The notes: a model not told the origin generated them from the sequence alone. A stretch of 64,000 bases of DNA from Pseudoalteromonas luteoviolacea NCIMB 1944 (GCF_001625565.1 NZ_AUXS01000019.1:83484-147483); one strand, 5' to 3'; shown: positions 1 through 9,876, counted from the first letter of the stretch. Program-made: numbers and translations.

Positions 1-233
1 ATGAGCAGTATTTAGAGTGGACAGGTTCTTTTCCTTTTACTGAAGTGCTACTTAATGGCACTAGAAAATTTACATTAACGGAAGTTTCAGAAAATAGCTG
101 TAAGTTAACCCAAGAAGAGACTTTTGGTGGTTTATTGAGCTTTCTTTTTAAATCAAAGCTCAGTACCAAATATCAGATCAGGTATCAGCTTCATAATGAA
201 AAAATTAAAGCATTAGCCGAATTAAAAATATGA
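1..233 (+). CDS. SRPBCC-fold protein, C-terminal part (5' end outside window)
   Basis: The reading frame is open from position 3 and stops at 231-233, so only about 76 C-terminal residues are visible. The pattern EWTGSFPF..VLLNGTRKF.L.E, followed by an acidic TQEE.FGGLL stretch and a final amphipathic helix, is typical of the last strands and C-terminal helix of SRPBCC (polyketide cyclase/START-like) ligand-binding domains. The ligand cannot be inferred. No neighbour on this side is visible. The family assignment rests on pattern only. Confidence 0.6.
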   Translation, partial: EQYLEWTGSFPFTEVLLNGTRKFTLTEVSENSCKLTQEETFGGLLSFLFKSKLSTKYQIRYQLHNEKIKALAELKI

Positions 234-479
234 CAAATGTATCAAAGGGAAACCAATAGGCTTGGTCCATACCTCACCAATTGTAGCCAAGCGTTTAGTT
301 CCGCATTTGAAGGCGATAAAAACAGCGTAAGACAGACAAAAATGGTAATAACTTGGAATGAAAATAACTTGGGAAAGACATTAATTTAGTGTTTTTTGGC
401 TCCAACAACCTCATCACGTTCCGCCAAACTTGGTAAGTGAAAGTTGACTAATATATAGTAAATTCGCTGTCGCAGTGTA

Positions 480-497
480 AGCCCCCTTGCGGGGGCT
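480..497 (-). terminator. GC-rich hairpin just after the FG-GAP lipoprotein gene
   Basis: A perfect 7-bp stem (AGCCCCC/GGGGGCT) around a TTGC loop lies 8 nt beyond the stop of the minus-strand gene. There is no clear U-run on the minus strand, so it is a weak candidate terminator. Confidence 0.45.
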
Positions 498-505
498 ATA
501 ATTGA

Positions 506-3500
506 TTAATTGAGCTGAAACATTGCAGAGGTGGTTGAAAACAGTAGTTGTAGTTTGCCATCTTCACTCATTCTGGTCTTGAGTTTATGTTTGCTGGTCG
601 ACCCAATGAGTTCAGGGCTTGCCCAAAGCTTGTTGCCCTTTGAATCTGCATATATGATTTGTGATTTTGAATCACCATACCAAGAGTTATAACTCGTAAC
701 GTAGATGATATTCTGACTGGTTGTGCTGGTAGGTGAAATCGCTATTGCCGTAGTGTTCAATGGTGCGGCTTGTTCATGGACGAGCTCAAGAGTGCCATTA
801 TTTTCCTTAAAAATAGAGATTTGAAGATTATATGTGAAGTTATAAGAGCCGTGCCCTAAACAGATAATTTCTTTGTTTTCATCACTATCGTAGTTAAAGT
901 ACTCAACTTGAAGGCATTCTATGGGGTAAGAAGCAGTGCTAAAGAAGCTACCATTGTCGAGTTCAATAACTTGTAGACTAGAATCAGAGAGCACGACTGA
1001 AAGTCCGTTGCTGTAGTTTGCACTAAAATCATGAAGTTGCTGGTCAAGCGCATAGGTTGCGATCAAGTTTTGGTTGAATACATCAACGACAGTGAAATTG
1101 GTACCCACACTGTACAGGGCATCAGATACGTTATCACCATCTGCGTCTATCGTTTCAATTGCACTTAGAGTTGATTCGCTATCAACAGGTAGTTGATAAG
1201 AAATACTGCTTGTTTCGAAATCAAAAATACTTAAACCGGTATCATAGCTATCGGAGGTTGAGATAAGTACTTGATCTAGGCCATTGTCATTGAAGCTGGC
1301 TACTTGAGCCATTCTATTGTTCCAGTACTCAAAGCTATCGAGCTCTTTAGTTGAATAGTCACCTGAACTATCCATGCTTATTATGGAGCCTCGGTCGCTT
1401 AAGTTACCTGCTTGATATGCGGCATAAAAAATAGACTCATTTTTTTGATTCCATCCAGCTGGTACATAATTACTCAGATATGGTGATACAAGGTCAGTAC
1501 GAGTTTCGATGCCGTTTGCATTTACATCTGCTACTGACAAAATATTATTGGCGCTCGAATTCGAATTACTACTCCACAATACCTCCAAACTGCCATCATT
1601 ATCACTATCGCCTACATGAATTGACTTGGTGTTCGTTTCTTGGTTGAATATTGTCTGGGCACTGGAAAAGGTTCCTGTTTCATCAATATTATACACCTCG
1701 ATGTTTCCCCACTGACAAGGGCCAATTAACAATTCATCGTGTTTGTCAGTGTCAATATTATGCGTGTTTATAGAGCATATGTCGGAAGACTTCAATTCAC
1801 CTAACTGGGAGTTTGTGAGTGCAGAGTAAACTCGCACAAATTCCCAGTCAGAGCCAACAATCTCTTGCACACCATCACCATCAAGGTCACCTAGTTCTAA
1901 CAGGGTTGAGCCAAATGATCCTGAGTGCAACCACTGGTTTTCCCAGTTTTTCGAATCATATACAACACCATTGTTGATGATGAGTTCAAGATTGTTGTCC
2001 GAATCAACATTGCCAAATTCGAGCATGTTCATTTTTGGCAGTGAAGCGTTAAATATAGGCGCATTTAAATCTGATTGGGAGTAGACAGATAGATGACTAC
2101 TATCGTCATTATATTCTTCGCCGTGAATTACTGCGAACTCAGGTTGTCCATCGCCGTTTGTATCTGCAATTGCTGCCGATTTAGCTACGTCCTCAAATGA
2201 AAGCAGCGCTTTAGCTTCTGAATTTAAGTCCTCAATTACGCTAAGACCGTTTTTTGTCAGGACATAAATTTCTGGTTTGCCGTCATGGTTAGAGTCATAT
2301 GCAATGACTTGTTGGATCGTACCTTGTGTTGGCATTTTATAGGGATACAGCCAAGTTTGTTCAAAATCTTCAGATTGATGAGACAATAACATGATACGGT
2401 CGAGGTTATCTGTTGTTAAAACTTCATTGTTGCCATCACCATCGAAGTCACCAATGGTAATATTATTACCCTGTATTGGCGTATGTGTGCCTGAGCGAGC
2501 AAGAGGCAAATTGCCACCGCCATTAACTGTAATTGAATACTCAGTTGTAGTGCTTTGGTTCTCAGTTGAACTCGGATCGGGAATTTCAAAATTGAAATAG
2601 TATGTTTGTGAAGAGAACATACTGTCGGTTGGCACTACCCAGGTTATGGTACCATTTTCGTCAATAGTAACTCCATTAGGCGCAGAAACTAACTTTGCAG
2701 GTTTTGCGGTTTCCGGTGTGTCTGGGTCTAATTCTAATGCGGTAAATGTTACAACATCGCCGGGGGTAGCAAATGCAGGCATTTCTACAGTACTGACTGA
2801 TATAGGTGCATCTTCAATATATGCAAGTGCTTTGTTGCTTAAAGTTTGGTTAGCACCATCGGAAACTAGCATTGCAACGGTAACTGAGTCACCGGATTTT
2901 GCGATGCCAGCTGGCAGCGTATCAGAAGATTGATTTTCAATTACATCACCATTTATGTACCAACGGAAGCCAATCTCTAATTCATTTAGTTCTGTATCAG
3001 GATCTTCATAACTGCCACTTTGGACAGTAATTGGGGTTGTCGTGTCATAGCGGTCTTGCGTGAAATGGGGTGTATGAACAAGCGGAGGCAAGGACATATT
3101 GTCAATCGATGTGGTCTTTATTGCCAATGAAGGGTCTAAAAAAATTGAATAGAAGTCTCTAAAGTAAGTGCCTTCATCATGAGTTCCATCATTATCTCTA
3201 TCCAAATAGTAGGTTGTTAACGGCTCCGAAAAAAGCAACTCTACTCGTTGTGAAGCACCTGTAAATTCAATGCTGCCTTCAGAGAAATATGGCGCTCTAC
3301 CTATCAGTGGGCTAGTTTTAAACTGTACTTTACCTTCTTCACTATATGTAATTGACCCTTGAGTTGTTAAGTTGTCGACAAACCCGTTTTCTTCCGTTGA
3401 TGTTGCAGAGAATGATGAAATGAACTGTTTTCCATCAGCCTGTTCGAAAAGCATGTTGTGTTCTAGGGTTAAAGTTTGGTTACTTGAATTGTTAACGTTG

Positions 3501-4111
3501 CTACTTTGTGTCGTAAAATAACCTGACAACGTTTGCTTTTTATCATCGCTTTCGCCAGTTAGTTTATTAAAGTAAAAAGATATATCGTAGCCAGTGTTTG
3601 CAAACGCGGTAACAACGGTTGTTATTGAACCTGACAACGTAGGTGTATTTTCGTAATTTTTACAATTGGTGTAATCGACAACGATATGGCCTTTACCCTG
3701 TTCATCTAGTTTACCGACGAAGCTGCTAGTTCCAGAGATATAACAGTTAGCGCTACCGCGTATAATTCCATTGGAATTGGTCTGGGTACTGATGTTGTCA
3801 AAGTTAGTACCAGCCAAAGAGTCGACAGTAGAATCAAACAAGTGCTTGAATGTTTGCTTGACCAAGGAGCCTGTTAATGCAGCATCTGCCTCGTTGCCGG
3901 TATATCTCGTGGAAATTAGCTTTTTGATCGTATTTTTTAATTCAGATTTACTCGCACCTTCTGGGTTGCGCAACAAATCACTTACTGTGTTTTCTACTTG
4001 TTGTGTTTGATTTGTATTTGAGCCAGCATTGCTGGAATCAGACCCCCCTCCACATCCTGATAGAATAGAGGTCATTAGAACTGTAAGTGCTGTTTTATTG
4101 AAATGTCGCAT
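506..4111 (-). CDS. Large surface lipoprotein with FG-GAP/VCBS-type repeats
   Basis: About 1201 residues from the ATG at 4111. An upstream in-frame ATG at 4201 would place 30 extra residues before the signal peptide and is less likely. The start is followed by a hydrophobic stretch and a lipobox LSGC (Cys20), then a GGGSDSS linker, so it should be an exported lipoprotein. The middle has Ig-like/cadherin-like segments. From about residue 550 there are repeated calcium-binding FG-GAP signatures (DFDGDGNNEV, DTNGDGQPEF, DLDGDGVQEI, DSDNDGSLEV), which suggest a beta-propeller. In the family such proteins are adhesins or surface-binding proteins; the ligand is unknown. It is transcribed alone, next to transposon debris. 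Confidence 0.8.
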   Translation of the reverse strand: MRHFNKTALTVLMTSILSGCGGGSDSSNAGSNTNQTQQVENTVSDLLRNPEGASKSELKNTIKKLISTRYTGNEADAALTGSLVKQTFKHLFDSTVDSLAGTNFDNISTQTNSNGIIRGSANCYISGTSSFVGKLDEQGKGHIVVDYTNCKNYENTPTLSGSITTVVTAFANTGYDISFYFNKLTGESDDKKQTLSGYFTTQSSNVNNSSNQTLTLEHNMLFEQADGKQFISSFSATSTEENGFVDNLTTQGSITYSEEGKVQFKTSPLIGRAPYFSEGSIEFTGASQRVELLFSEPLTTYYLDRDNDGTHDEGTYFRDFYSIFLDPSLAIKTTSIDNMSLPPLVHTPHFTQDRYDTTTPITVQSGSYEDPDTELNELEIGFRWYINGDVIENQSSDTLPAGIAKSGDSVTVAMLVSDGANQTLSNKALAYIEDAPISVSTVEMPAFATPGDVVTFTALELDPDTPETAKPAKLVSAPNGVTIDENGTITWVVPTDSMFSSQTYYFNFEIPDPSSTENQSTTTEYSITVNGGGNLPLARSGTHTPIQGNNITIGDFDGDGNNEVLTTDNLDRIMLLSHQSEDFEQTWLYPYKMPTQGTIQQVIAYDSNHDGKPEIYVLTKNGLSVIEDLNSEAKALLSFEDVAKSAAIADTNGDGQPEFAVIHGEEYNDDSSHLSVYSQSDLNAPIFNASLPKMNMLEFGNVDSDNNLELIINNGVVYDSKNWENQWLHSGSFGSTLLELGDLDGDGVQEIVGSDWEFVRVYSALTNSQLGELKSSDICSINTHNIDTDKHDELLIGPCQWGNIEVYNIDETGTFSSAQTIFNQETNTKSIHVGDSDNDGSLEVLWSSNSNSSANNILSVADVNANGIETRTDLVSPYLSNYVPAGWNQKNESIFYAAYQAGNLSDRGSIISMDSSGDYSTKELDSFEYWNNRMAQVASFNDNGLDQVLISTSDSYDTGLSIFDFETSSISYQLPVDSESTLSAIETIDADGDNVSDALYSVGTNFTVVDVFNQNLIATYALDQQLHDFSANYSNGLSVVLSDSSLQVIELDNGSFFSTASYPIECLQVEYFNYDSDENKEIICLGHGSYNFTYNLQISIFKENNGTLELVHEQAAPLNTTAIAISPTSTTSQNIIYVTSYNSWYGDSKSQIIYADSKGNKLWASPELIGSTSKHKLKTRMSEDGKLQLLFSTTSAMFQLN

Positions 4112-4327
4112 TCTAGCTATTATTTTCCTAAGCGATATAAAACTGGGTATTGTACATAAAATGGGACATTTTTGAACGGCAAAGTTTAGGCAAATAAGCA
4201 TGATACCGGTCTAAAATAAGATTGAGGGGGCAGATAATAAAAATACGAGCAAAATAGGGCTAGTATAGCCTGAAGTTAATGCAAAAGGTGAAAAAGGTTG
4301 CAACAGGGTGCAATAGCGGAGCAATAG

Positions 4328-4438
4328 GGGACAGACACAAATTTATTGCTTGTAATTGTTCTACAATTTGGCGGCCTATACCCGATGTGCCGCCTACAAT
4401 GACTATCACTTTATTGACAGCCCAAAAAATGCCTGTCC
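4328..4438. repeat. RAYT-type element ends bracketing a 111-bp scar
   Basis: GGGACAGACACAAATT at 4328-4343 is the same end that precedes the transposase gene at 10494. TGCCTGTCC at 4430-4438 matches the inverted other end seen at 12199-12209. The DNA between is a short-chain dehydrogenase gene fragment rather than transposase, so this is a scar or a small non-autonomous element. Confidence 0.5.
4341..4422 (-). pseudogene. Short-chain dehydrogenase N-terminal fragment
   Basis: On the minus strand about 25 codons read NKVIVIVGGTSGIG followed by RQIVEQLQ, the Rossmann glycine motif (TGxxxGxG class) of an SDR enzyme. The frame then runs straight into the RAYT end sequence at 4343. The rest of the gene is absent, so this is a remnant cut at the repeat boundary. 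Confidence 0.5.
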
Positions 4439-4644
4439 TTTACTTTTCTTTGTTCTCTTTTACCTACCAAATCGTGCCCATTTCATATTAACTGTGTCCC
4501 ATTGCACAAGCTATATACGTTATGGGCGCACAGTAAACTCAATTAAAGATAAATTTTGTCCAATAAATGGTAAGGGCAGATTTTAGCAGTATGAAAATAG
4601 GAAAAGGCGTTGAATGAACAGCGTATAGTTGTGCGCTGTTAGCT

Positions 4645-5032
4645 TTATTGCCTGCAAATGCAGCAGTATCTTTGGAAGCTAACTACGTTAGCGATAACGG
4701 CATCTGTTACACGAATAATGAGCGATGGAGAAACGTCCACATCGTACATCTCATTGAAGGTTTTTACGATTTCCCGCCTTTGCATTAAGGCTGGGGATTT
4801 TGTCACCCATGCTGGTAAAACGGGTTTGTTGTTTCTTCACCAACGGAGGCTCAAAGGTGCTGAGGCGGTCCCTCGGAGCCTCTATATCAATAGCGCCATC
4901 TTCAGTAACAATGGTTTTATTGGCGTAGCCATTTCGGCTGTTTCGAGAAGTGGATTTACTATTTTTACGATAACCCAGATGCTCATCCCGCTCAGCATTG
5001 AGGGCTGACTCAGCGGTCACTTTAGTAAGCAT
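4645..5032 (-). pseudogene. IS256-family (Mutator) transposase remnant
   Basis: The minus strand encodes LNAERDEHLGYRKNSK, then SRNGYANKTIVTEDG and the PRDR...FEPPLVKKQQTR block, which are the conserved N-terminal landmarks of IS256-type DDE transposases. After about residue 75 the frame is lost. The matching downstream motif MYDVDVSPSLI followed by RVTDAVIANV appears in another frame at about 4650-4760. The catalytic DDE region is missing. It is a dead fragment of roughly 390 bp from a gene normally about 1.2 kb long. Confidence 0.8.
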
Positions 5033-5486
5033 CTAGCTGATTCTTTCTTGTTCATTATCTGCTTGTCTATACCAACACGGTATTAATAACAGACAGTTAC
5101 ACCGTTTTTATTGCAGTCTCAAGAGTTCGAGCTCCTCACTTTATTAGATGCGGCCGTGTATTCGCGAAAACAATCACGGGTTTATCATAGGCTCCCAACC
5201 AATCTTATTCAGACACAATATTTATCCAAAAAATAGGTTAAAGCTCACCACCAGATTCACTTTAGTGTTAAAGGGTCGGTGGGTCAGACGCTAAGCAAAC
5301 TAAATTATTCCTCTTAACCGCGCTTTATCGATTAAAAAGCGGCAAAAACACGCCCATGAGGCGGCATTAAATTTCAAAAAAATACAACCTTATTGCCATT
5401 TCAACCTAGTGTTCTCAATAAATAAGTGCGTCTAAATGCTGGCTTAAAGTTTGCATCGCTTATCTTAAGACATAAGGAGATAAGTC
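5033..5486. other. Intergenic stretch without a recognised gene
   Basis: This is the region between the IS256 remnant and the gene at 5487. I see no open frame with coding character. It ends with a strong ribosome binding site, AAGGAG at 5474-5479, which serves the next gene. Confidence 0.5.
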
Positions 5487-5954
5487 ATGATTTTAAACAC
5501 TAACCCCCAAAACGTATCAAGTTACTCATCACAATATTCATCAGCCAAAACTCAAAACACGGCTTCTCCCTCAACACATGACACACAAGATACTCACTCG
5601 TCACAGATAAATCATGGTTGGGACACATTCACAAAAAAAGTAGAAGATGACCCTAAATTTGCAGAGGAAATGGCCGAAGCAATCACATTTATCCCCAATA
5701 AAATGATGGTCAACTTAAACGAAGCACCCCCTCTTACAGATCCGGCCGCATTTAAAAATTGGGCAGATCGCTCAGTTAAATTTGATAAAGTTGCAGCGCA
5801 GGTGACAGAGCAGCGAATCGAAATATTTAATAGGATGAAGGGAGAGGGCGCATCAGATGCAGAGATATTTAAAGAAATTATCTCCTTTAACAAGTCTCTT
5901 CCAATGGACTATCAAGCTAAATCAGGGATGTTAAGTGTTGACCAATATGCATGA
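5487..5954 (+). CDS. Hypothetical soluble protein (155 aa)
   Basis: A strong AAGGAG lies 7 nt before the ATG, which supports this start. The first ~45 residues are Ser/Thr/Gln-rich and low in complexity (SSYSSQYSSA, then THDTQDTHSSQ). The rest is predicted helical, with a conserved-looking core around FAEEMAEAITFIPNKMM and WADRSVKFDKVAAQVTEQRIEIFNRM. There is no signal peptide or membrane segment. The disordered N-terminus resembles those of flagellar- or secretion-associated proteins, but I do not recognise the family. It is monocistronic and ends at a hairpin shared with a convergent gene. Confidence 0.7.
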   Translation: MILNTNPQNVSSYSSQYSSAKTQNTASPSTHDTQDTHSSQINHGWDTFTKKVEDDPKFAEEMAEAITFIPNKMMVNLNEAPPLTDPAAFKNWADRSVKFDKVAAQVTEQRIEIFNRMKGEGASDAEIFKEIISFNKSLPMDYQAKSGMLSVDQYA

Positions 5955-5964
5955 AGGTATGGTA

Positions 5965-5987
5965 TTGGGCCTTATCAATAGGCCCAA
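5965..5987. terminator. Hairpin between convergent genes
   Basis: TTGGGCCT and AGGCCCAA form an 8-bp perfect stem with a 7-nt loop, between the stops of the genes at 5487 (+) and 5996 (-). The trailing sequence is AT-rich with short T runs, so it probably terminates in both directions. Confidence 0.6.
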
Positions 5988-5995
5988 ATATTTCA

Positions 5996-6517
5996 TCAAT
6001 CGTAATTAACGATTACTTGGCTTCTTTGTCCATATGCTGGCGGAGAAATAGCACTGCCATTACCACGCACGCCGTAGGCGAAAATGAACTTTTTGTTCGC
6101 GTCTAAACCAGCAAAGTTCGTTAATCTACCTGATTTGTTCGATGTAACATCCACGCACGCCGATGTTGAATTCCAACAAAGATACACAATCATCCCGGGT
6201 GGAACTTTTGAAAAGCCCCAAGAATAGTTCACAACATTGATCTTAGATCCGAAAGGCACAGATCCCACCACTGGTAAGTTTAATGTGTATAATAAGCCTG
6301 AGTTTCTGATTGTCGGTGCTGTACCACTGCTTGCCCAGGCACCACCACTTATTGTGATTGGACTTTCTACATTGCTGGGTGATATTTGCTCAGTTGAAAC
6401 AGAGATTGTTGGGGCGAGAAGCTCTGCTTGTTGTACTTCAGCACTAGAGATGCCAGTCCATAAAACGGCTGCAGAAGCCAAACAAGTCGTTAAGTATTTA
6501 GCGGTTTTTTTAAACAT
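5996..6517 (-). CDS. Secreted FlhE-like protein
   Basis: 173 residues with an N-terminal signal peptide (hydrophobic stretch ending ISSAEVQ). The C-terminal half has a strand pattern with a cysteine pair (VYLCWNSTSACVDV), then a Ser-Gly.FAGL segment and a terminal RSQVIVNYD. This recalls FlhE, a periplasmic flagellar chaperone/gatekeeper ending in RSNQVIVNY. It is longer than enterobacterial FlhE (about 130 aa) because of an extra Thr/Ser-rich N-terminal region. No flagellar genes flank it, so a role in motility is not supported by context. AAAGGAAA precedes the ATG. Confidence 0.5.
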   Translation of the reverse strand: MFKKTAKYLTTCLASAAVLWTGISSAEVQQAELLAPTISVSTEQISPSNVESPITISGGAWASSGTAPTIRNSGLLYTLNLPVVGSVPFGSKINVVNYSWGFSKVPPGMIVYLCWNSTSACVDVTSNKSGRLTNFAGLDANKKFIFAYGVRGNGSAISPPAYGQRSQVIVNYD

Positions 6518-7594
6518 TTTCCTTTTCCTATTTTCCGTAAATCTATTTAACTTTTATCAACTAAAAAACACAATGTCAATAACATTATTTACAATAAGGT
6601 AATCTTGATAATTGTAAATACATTACATATTAATCGGTTAAAAAATGAACTTGTAAAATTATAATCATAAAAAAGAATTTGTTGAGTACATGTTGAAATG
6701 TGACTGACCCATATCGATACAACTTGAGGAACAAATGGCGCATAAATAATAAGCGCCCTTAAACGCTTTAAACACAGCCCAAAGCCAAGTGTGAAATAAA
6801 CGACTGAAGGTCTTAACATCAAAAAACAGAGATAATGCGCAAGATGTAAAATCACGCGCATAGATCATGCTAATTATTTTGATAAAGGACTCACTCAAGG
6901 CCCGCTATTATTTATGTTAAGTAACTATTACCGCAGTCCAAATGCGCTATTAAATATACATAGAACGGTTAATTGTAAGGTATCAGAAAAATTAAAACCC
7001 CCGAATTCAACATGCAAGTGCACCACATGTAAAAACAAGATAGAAATAGGCACTTCTCAGCTTCTATCGCATCATGGCAGCATCATGTAATACAACATCG
7101 TTAGAAGGAGGCATAGGGCATAGTGGGACAGACACAATTTCATAAGCTCTCGAGGCTTGTAAACTAATACAAGTCTTATTTTAAGTAATACTGGTTTGAG
7201 TAAAGAATCAACTTCCATTTCTCAAGAACTCATCCAGATACTCTTGTCTTTATCATTGAAAAAAGAGCGCAGAGAGCTCGATCTACTCACTTTATCCGCA
7301 TCGATAGGTAAGAAAATTTACCTCTTACCTGAACCAGAGTTTGTCAAGTATTTAGGTATAACAGATGTGGCATGAGTATGAATAAAAACAGGTAGAACAG
7401 AGACATACTCATTTGACAGTGCGCCCGATTGACAGAGGATCAACTTAGAAAATATAAGACCGTAGTTTCTGGTGGGGGTTATTAATATTAGGTTTTTGCA
7501 CTAGCTTTAAATTAGGTGGGACGTAAATACAAAACTTATAATACTCGTAACAACAAGGCTGCTTCTATAACAGCCTTGTTAATGTACTTGATCG
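6518..7594. other. Long gene-poor region with a RAYT end and decayed sequence
   Basis: There is no convincing gene in about 1.1 kb. It contains GGGACAGACACAATTT at 7125-7140, the same end repeat as at 4328 and 10414. A 59-codon frame at 7196-7375 with a TTG start ends LLPEPEFVKYLGITDVA. Its C-terminal part looks protein-like, but it has no ribosome binding site and I do not recognise it. Minus-strand frames at 6589-6898 lack starts with ribosome binding sites and look non-coding. Confidence 0.4.
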
Positions 7595-9391
7595 TTAGTT
7601 ATTTTCAATTCCCATATATTCCTTTGACTTTTCAAGCATTTTTTTCGTGCTCTCATCTAAAGCGTCGGCGTTAAACCCACCTTGACCTGTTAAGTTTTTC
7701 TCTGAAATGAGGAAACTAAAAATGCTACGCGGCTTGTCTTTGTTATTAGATGTTGTGTAAGTGGCTCTACCGTGACATCCCATACACCCACCCATGACAA
7801 AGTGGTTCGACAACTCCGGTACATTGGTGATATTAGGCAGTTCTCTTTGGTTTAATAGGCACTTAGATCCAATGGGTGCATTCGGGCAAGGTGCTTTATT
7901 GTTAGCTAAAGTATTATCTATAATCGCAGGCGCACGACCTTTAAATAACTGTAACCCAGATTGACTACTTTCAATGATATTATTAGCTAAGAAGTAATCC
8001 TGAGTAAGTGGCTTTTCAGGACTTGTTAACCCAGTATCTTCATTGGTAGGCAAAGGCTGTACGCCTTTCAAGCGATAATATTGCCAAACAGAGTCGCCAA
8101 ATTTTCCTGACTCCTTCATGGCTTGGTGCACTTCCTTATTAACCTCGACTACCGCCTTAGTTATGGTAGGGGGTTGTTCAACTTTGATTGGCCCTCGATT
8201 ATATTCACTTGGTAATGTAAATTTACCTGGTATAAAGTCATATCCATGATCAGCTTTTACTTCACCTTCTGTAGGTAAAGGAACTAGAATACGGTTCACA
8301 CCATTGTTAATTACTGCGTGCGGTTTTGCTTGATCACCTTTCTTGTCACCATAATCAAGCTGATTGTAATTGGTTATAAAGTATAATCCCGAAGGACTAC
8401 TACCATCCGCCTTTACTAAGTTGTCGACATGCTCAAATGTAGTGTAAATAAACGCCTCATAGTGCTTCATTTTTCTAATGATATGCAACCCGACCAAACC
8501 AAAGGTGCCACTCGTTGCGCTAGCTTGTTCACATTCATCACCGACCATGAGATGACACCGATAGTATAGCGCCTCAGCGGTATGGTAGCGGCCAGAGTCA
8601 ATCATCGTTTGAGAAAGTTCTCTCCATGCAGCTTTTATTTCTATAGTTTCTTTGTTTGCGAAGTTTGGTAATTCATTTGGCGGCAAATTGAAGTCATTAG
8701 GGGCTTTTCCTTTCAAAGATTTTATATAGTCATATTCAACTTGATTCACTTTAGCTTGAAACAGCACTTCATGGTCATCGTAAGGGTTTTCCGCAGGTGT
8801 GCTGCCATTTGCAGGGAAAAAGATCTTATTCTGTCCTATCTGCGAGTTTTCATCTAAGTTATTAAATCTCGCTTGGTGTGTAGTAACCGTCGCATTTTTA
8901 AAAAAATATTGAGGTGCAAGTGTTTGAAAATCACCTTTTGGTGTGCTCTGCTTTGGGAATAACTCAGATCTATGCGCATAACTTTCCCATACCGTTACAT
9001 GCTTGCTTAAATTACTTGTTGACGTTTTTCCAGAGCGGTAAAAGTTTGGCTTACCCGAAAAAATAAAACCTTGATTGTCCGAAACCGTCCCTCTAACCAC
9101 TGGTGACACCCCGCTCCCAGATAACCCGTTTTGTTTGGCTGGAGCATTTAAGTAAATAAACTGCCGCCAAGCAAATCGTGCAAATTCTTTGTGTTCTATC
9201 GGGTTTTCAGGGTCATATTTAGGGGGAGCAATCGGGAGCTGGACCGGTATTTGTGTTAAATCAGTTGCGGTGATTGGCATACCGCCAGGAAAATCAGCTT
9301 TTGCATAAGCTTGCTGACTAATTAAAATCGTTGTGATAACAATGGCAGTGAATATATACACTGTCATTATTTTTTGCTGTGGTGATAACAT
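7595..9391 (-). CDS. Exported single-haem c-type cytochrome domain protein
   Basis: 598 residues with an N-terminal signal peptide or anchor (YIFTAIVITTILISQQAYA). There is one haem-attachment motif, CMGCH (preceded by GG), near residue 540 in the C-terminal part. The large N-terminal region is rich in aromatic and polar residues (FARFAWRQFIYLNAP, then KHVTVWESYAHRSELF) and does not match an electron-transfer fold I can name. Export is required for haem attachment, so it should act in the periplasm or outside the cell. It lies 59 nt downstream of the LecB-like gene on the same strand, so the two are probably cotranscribed. Redox partner and substrate are unknown. Confidence 0.65.
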   Translation of the reverse strand: MLSPQQKIMTVYIFTAIVITTILISQQAYAKADFPGGMPITATDLTQIPVQLPIAPPKYDPENPIEHKEFARFAWRQFIYLNAPAKQNGLSGSGVSPVVRGTVSDNQGFIFSGKPNFYRSGKTSTSNLSKHVTVWESYAHRSELFPKQSTPKGDFQTLAPQYFFKNATVTTHQARFNNLDENSQIGQNKIFFPANGSTPAENPYDDHEVLFQAKVNQVEYDYIKSLKGKAPNDFNLPPNELPNFANKETIEIKAAWRELSQTMIDSGRYHTAEALYYRCHLMVGDECEQASATSGTFGLVGLHIIRKMKHYEAFIYTTFEHVDNLVKADGSSPSGLYFITNYNQLDYGDKKGDQAKPHAVINNGVNRILVPLPTEGEVKADHGYDFIPGKFTLPSEYNRGPIKVEQPPTITKAVVEVNKEVHQAMKESGKFGDSVWQYYRLKGVQPLPTNEDTGLTSPEKPLTQDYFLANNIIESSQSGLQLFKGRAPAIIDNTLANNKAPCPNAPIGSKCLLNQRELPNITNVPELSNHFVMGGCMGCHGRATYTTSNNKDKPRSIFSFLISEKNLTGQGGFNADALDESTKKMLEKSKEYMGIENN

Positions 9392-9450
9392 ATGCCAAAG
9401 TCCTTTACGCCCTCTATGAGCTTTAACAATTATTTTCCTAACAATGCAAA

Positions 9451-9876
9451 TTATCCTTCAAATTCGAACCATTGCAGTACAAAGCTTGTGTCGTTATAGT
9501 CTGTCCCACCGCCATCTTCTGTGACATATAAAGTACCGCCGCCAAAGGTTTTACCGTTGATAAAAAATAGGTTTGGATTTGCTACAGCGACAAGTGAAAC
9601 GTGTGAGCCGGAGTTTGCGAATTGGATTTGAAGCCCTTTTCTCATTGTAAATTTACCAGTACCATTTTCGAAAAAGCCTACTGTCTGTCCTTGCCCGTGT
9701 ATTGGAAATTCACAGTTACTTCCTGATAACGTTTGAAAAGTAATAGGCTTGCCATTTTCGTCTGTTATTTGAATATATTGCTCATAGGCTGCTTGGTGCA
9801 TAGCAGTAAAAGTCACCAACTTTCCAGTAGGTATAAAATCCAATGATTGTGGTGCACTCCAATTTTTATTGCTCAT
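9451..9876 (-). CDS. LecB-like calcium-site protein (putative lectin domain)
   Basis: 141 residues, all-beta in character, with no signal peptide. The C-terminal block EDGGGTDYNDTSFVLQWF closely resembles the calcium-binding and final strand of PA-IIL/LecB fucose lectins (EDGTDNDYNDAVVVINW), including the D-Y-N-D ligands. The N-terminal part does not clearly match LecB, and related YND-type calcium beta-sandwich domains are an alternative. AAGGA sits 7 nt before the ATG. It is the first gene of a likely operon with the haem protein. Sugar specificity cannot be told. Confidence 0.45.
   Translation of the reverse strand: MSNKNWSAPQSLDFIPTGKLVTFTAMHQAAYEQYIQITDENGKPITFQTLSGSNCEFPIHGQGQTVGFFENGTGKFTMRKGLQIQFANSGSHVSLVAVANPNLFFINGKTFGGGTLYVTEDGGGTDYNDTSFVLQWFEFEG

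Noticed and set aside
6589..6898. Two minus-strand hydrophobic ORFs
   Set aside because: They overlap each other in different frames, lack ribosome binding sites and have cysteine-rich, non-protein-like composition.
7196..7375. 59-codon TTG-start ORF
   Set aside because: No ribosome binding site and no recognisable family; noted only as part of the gene-poor region.
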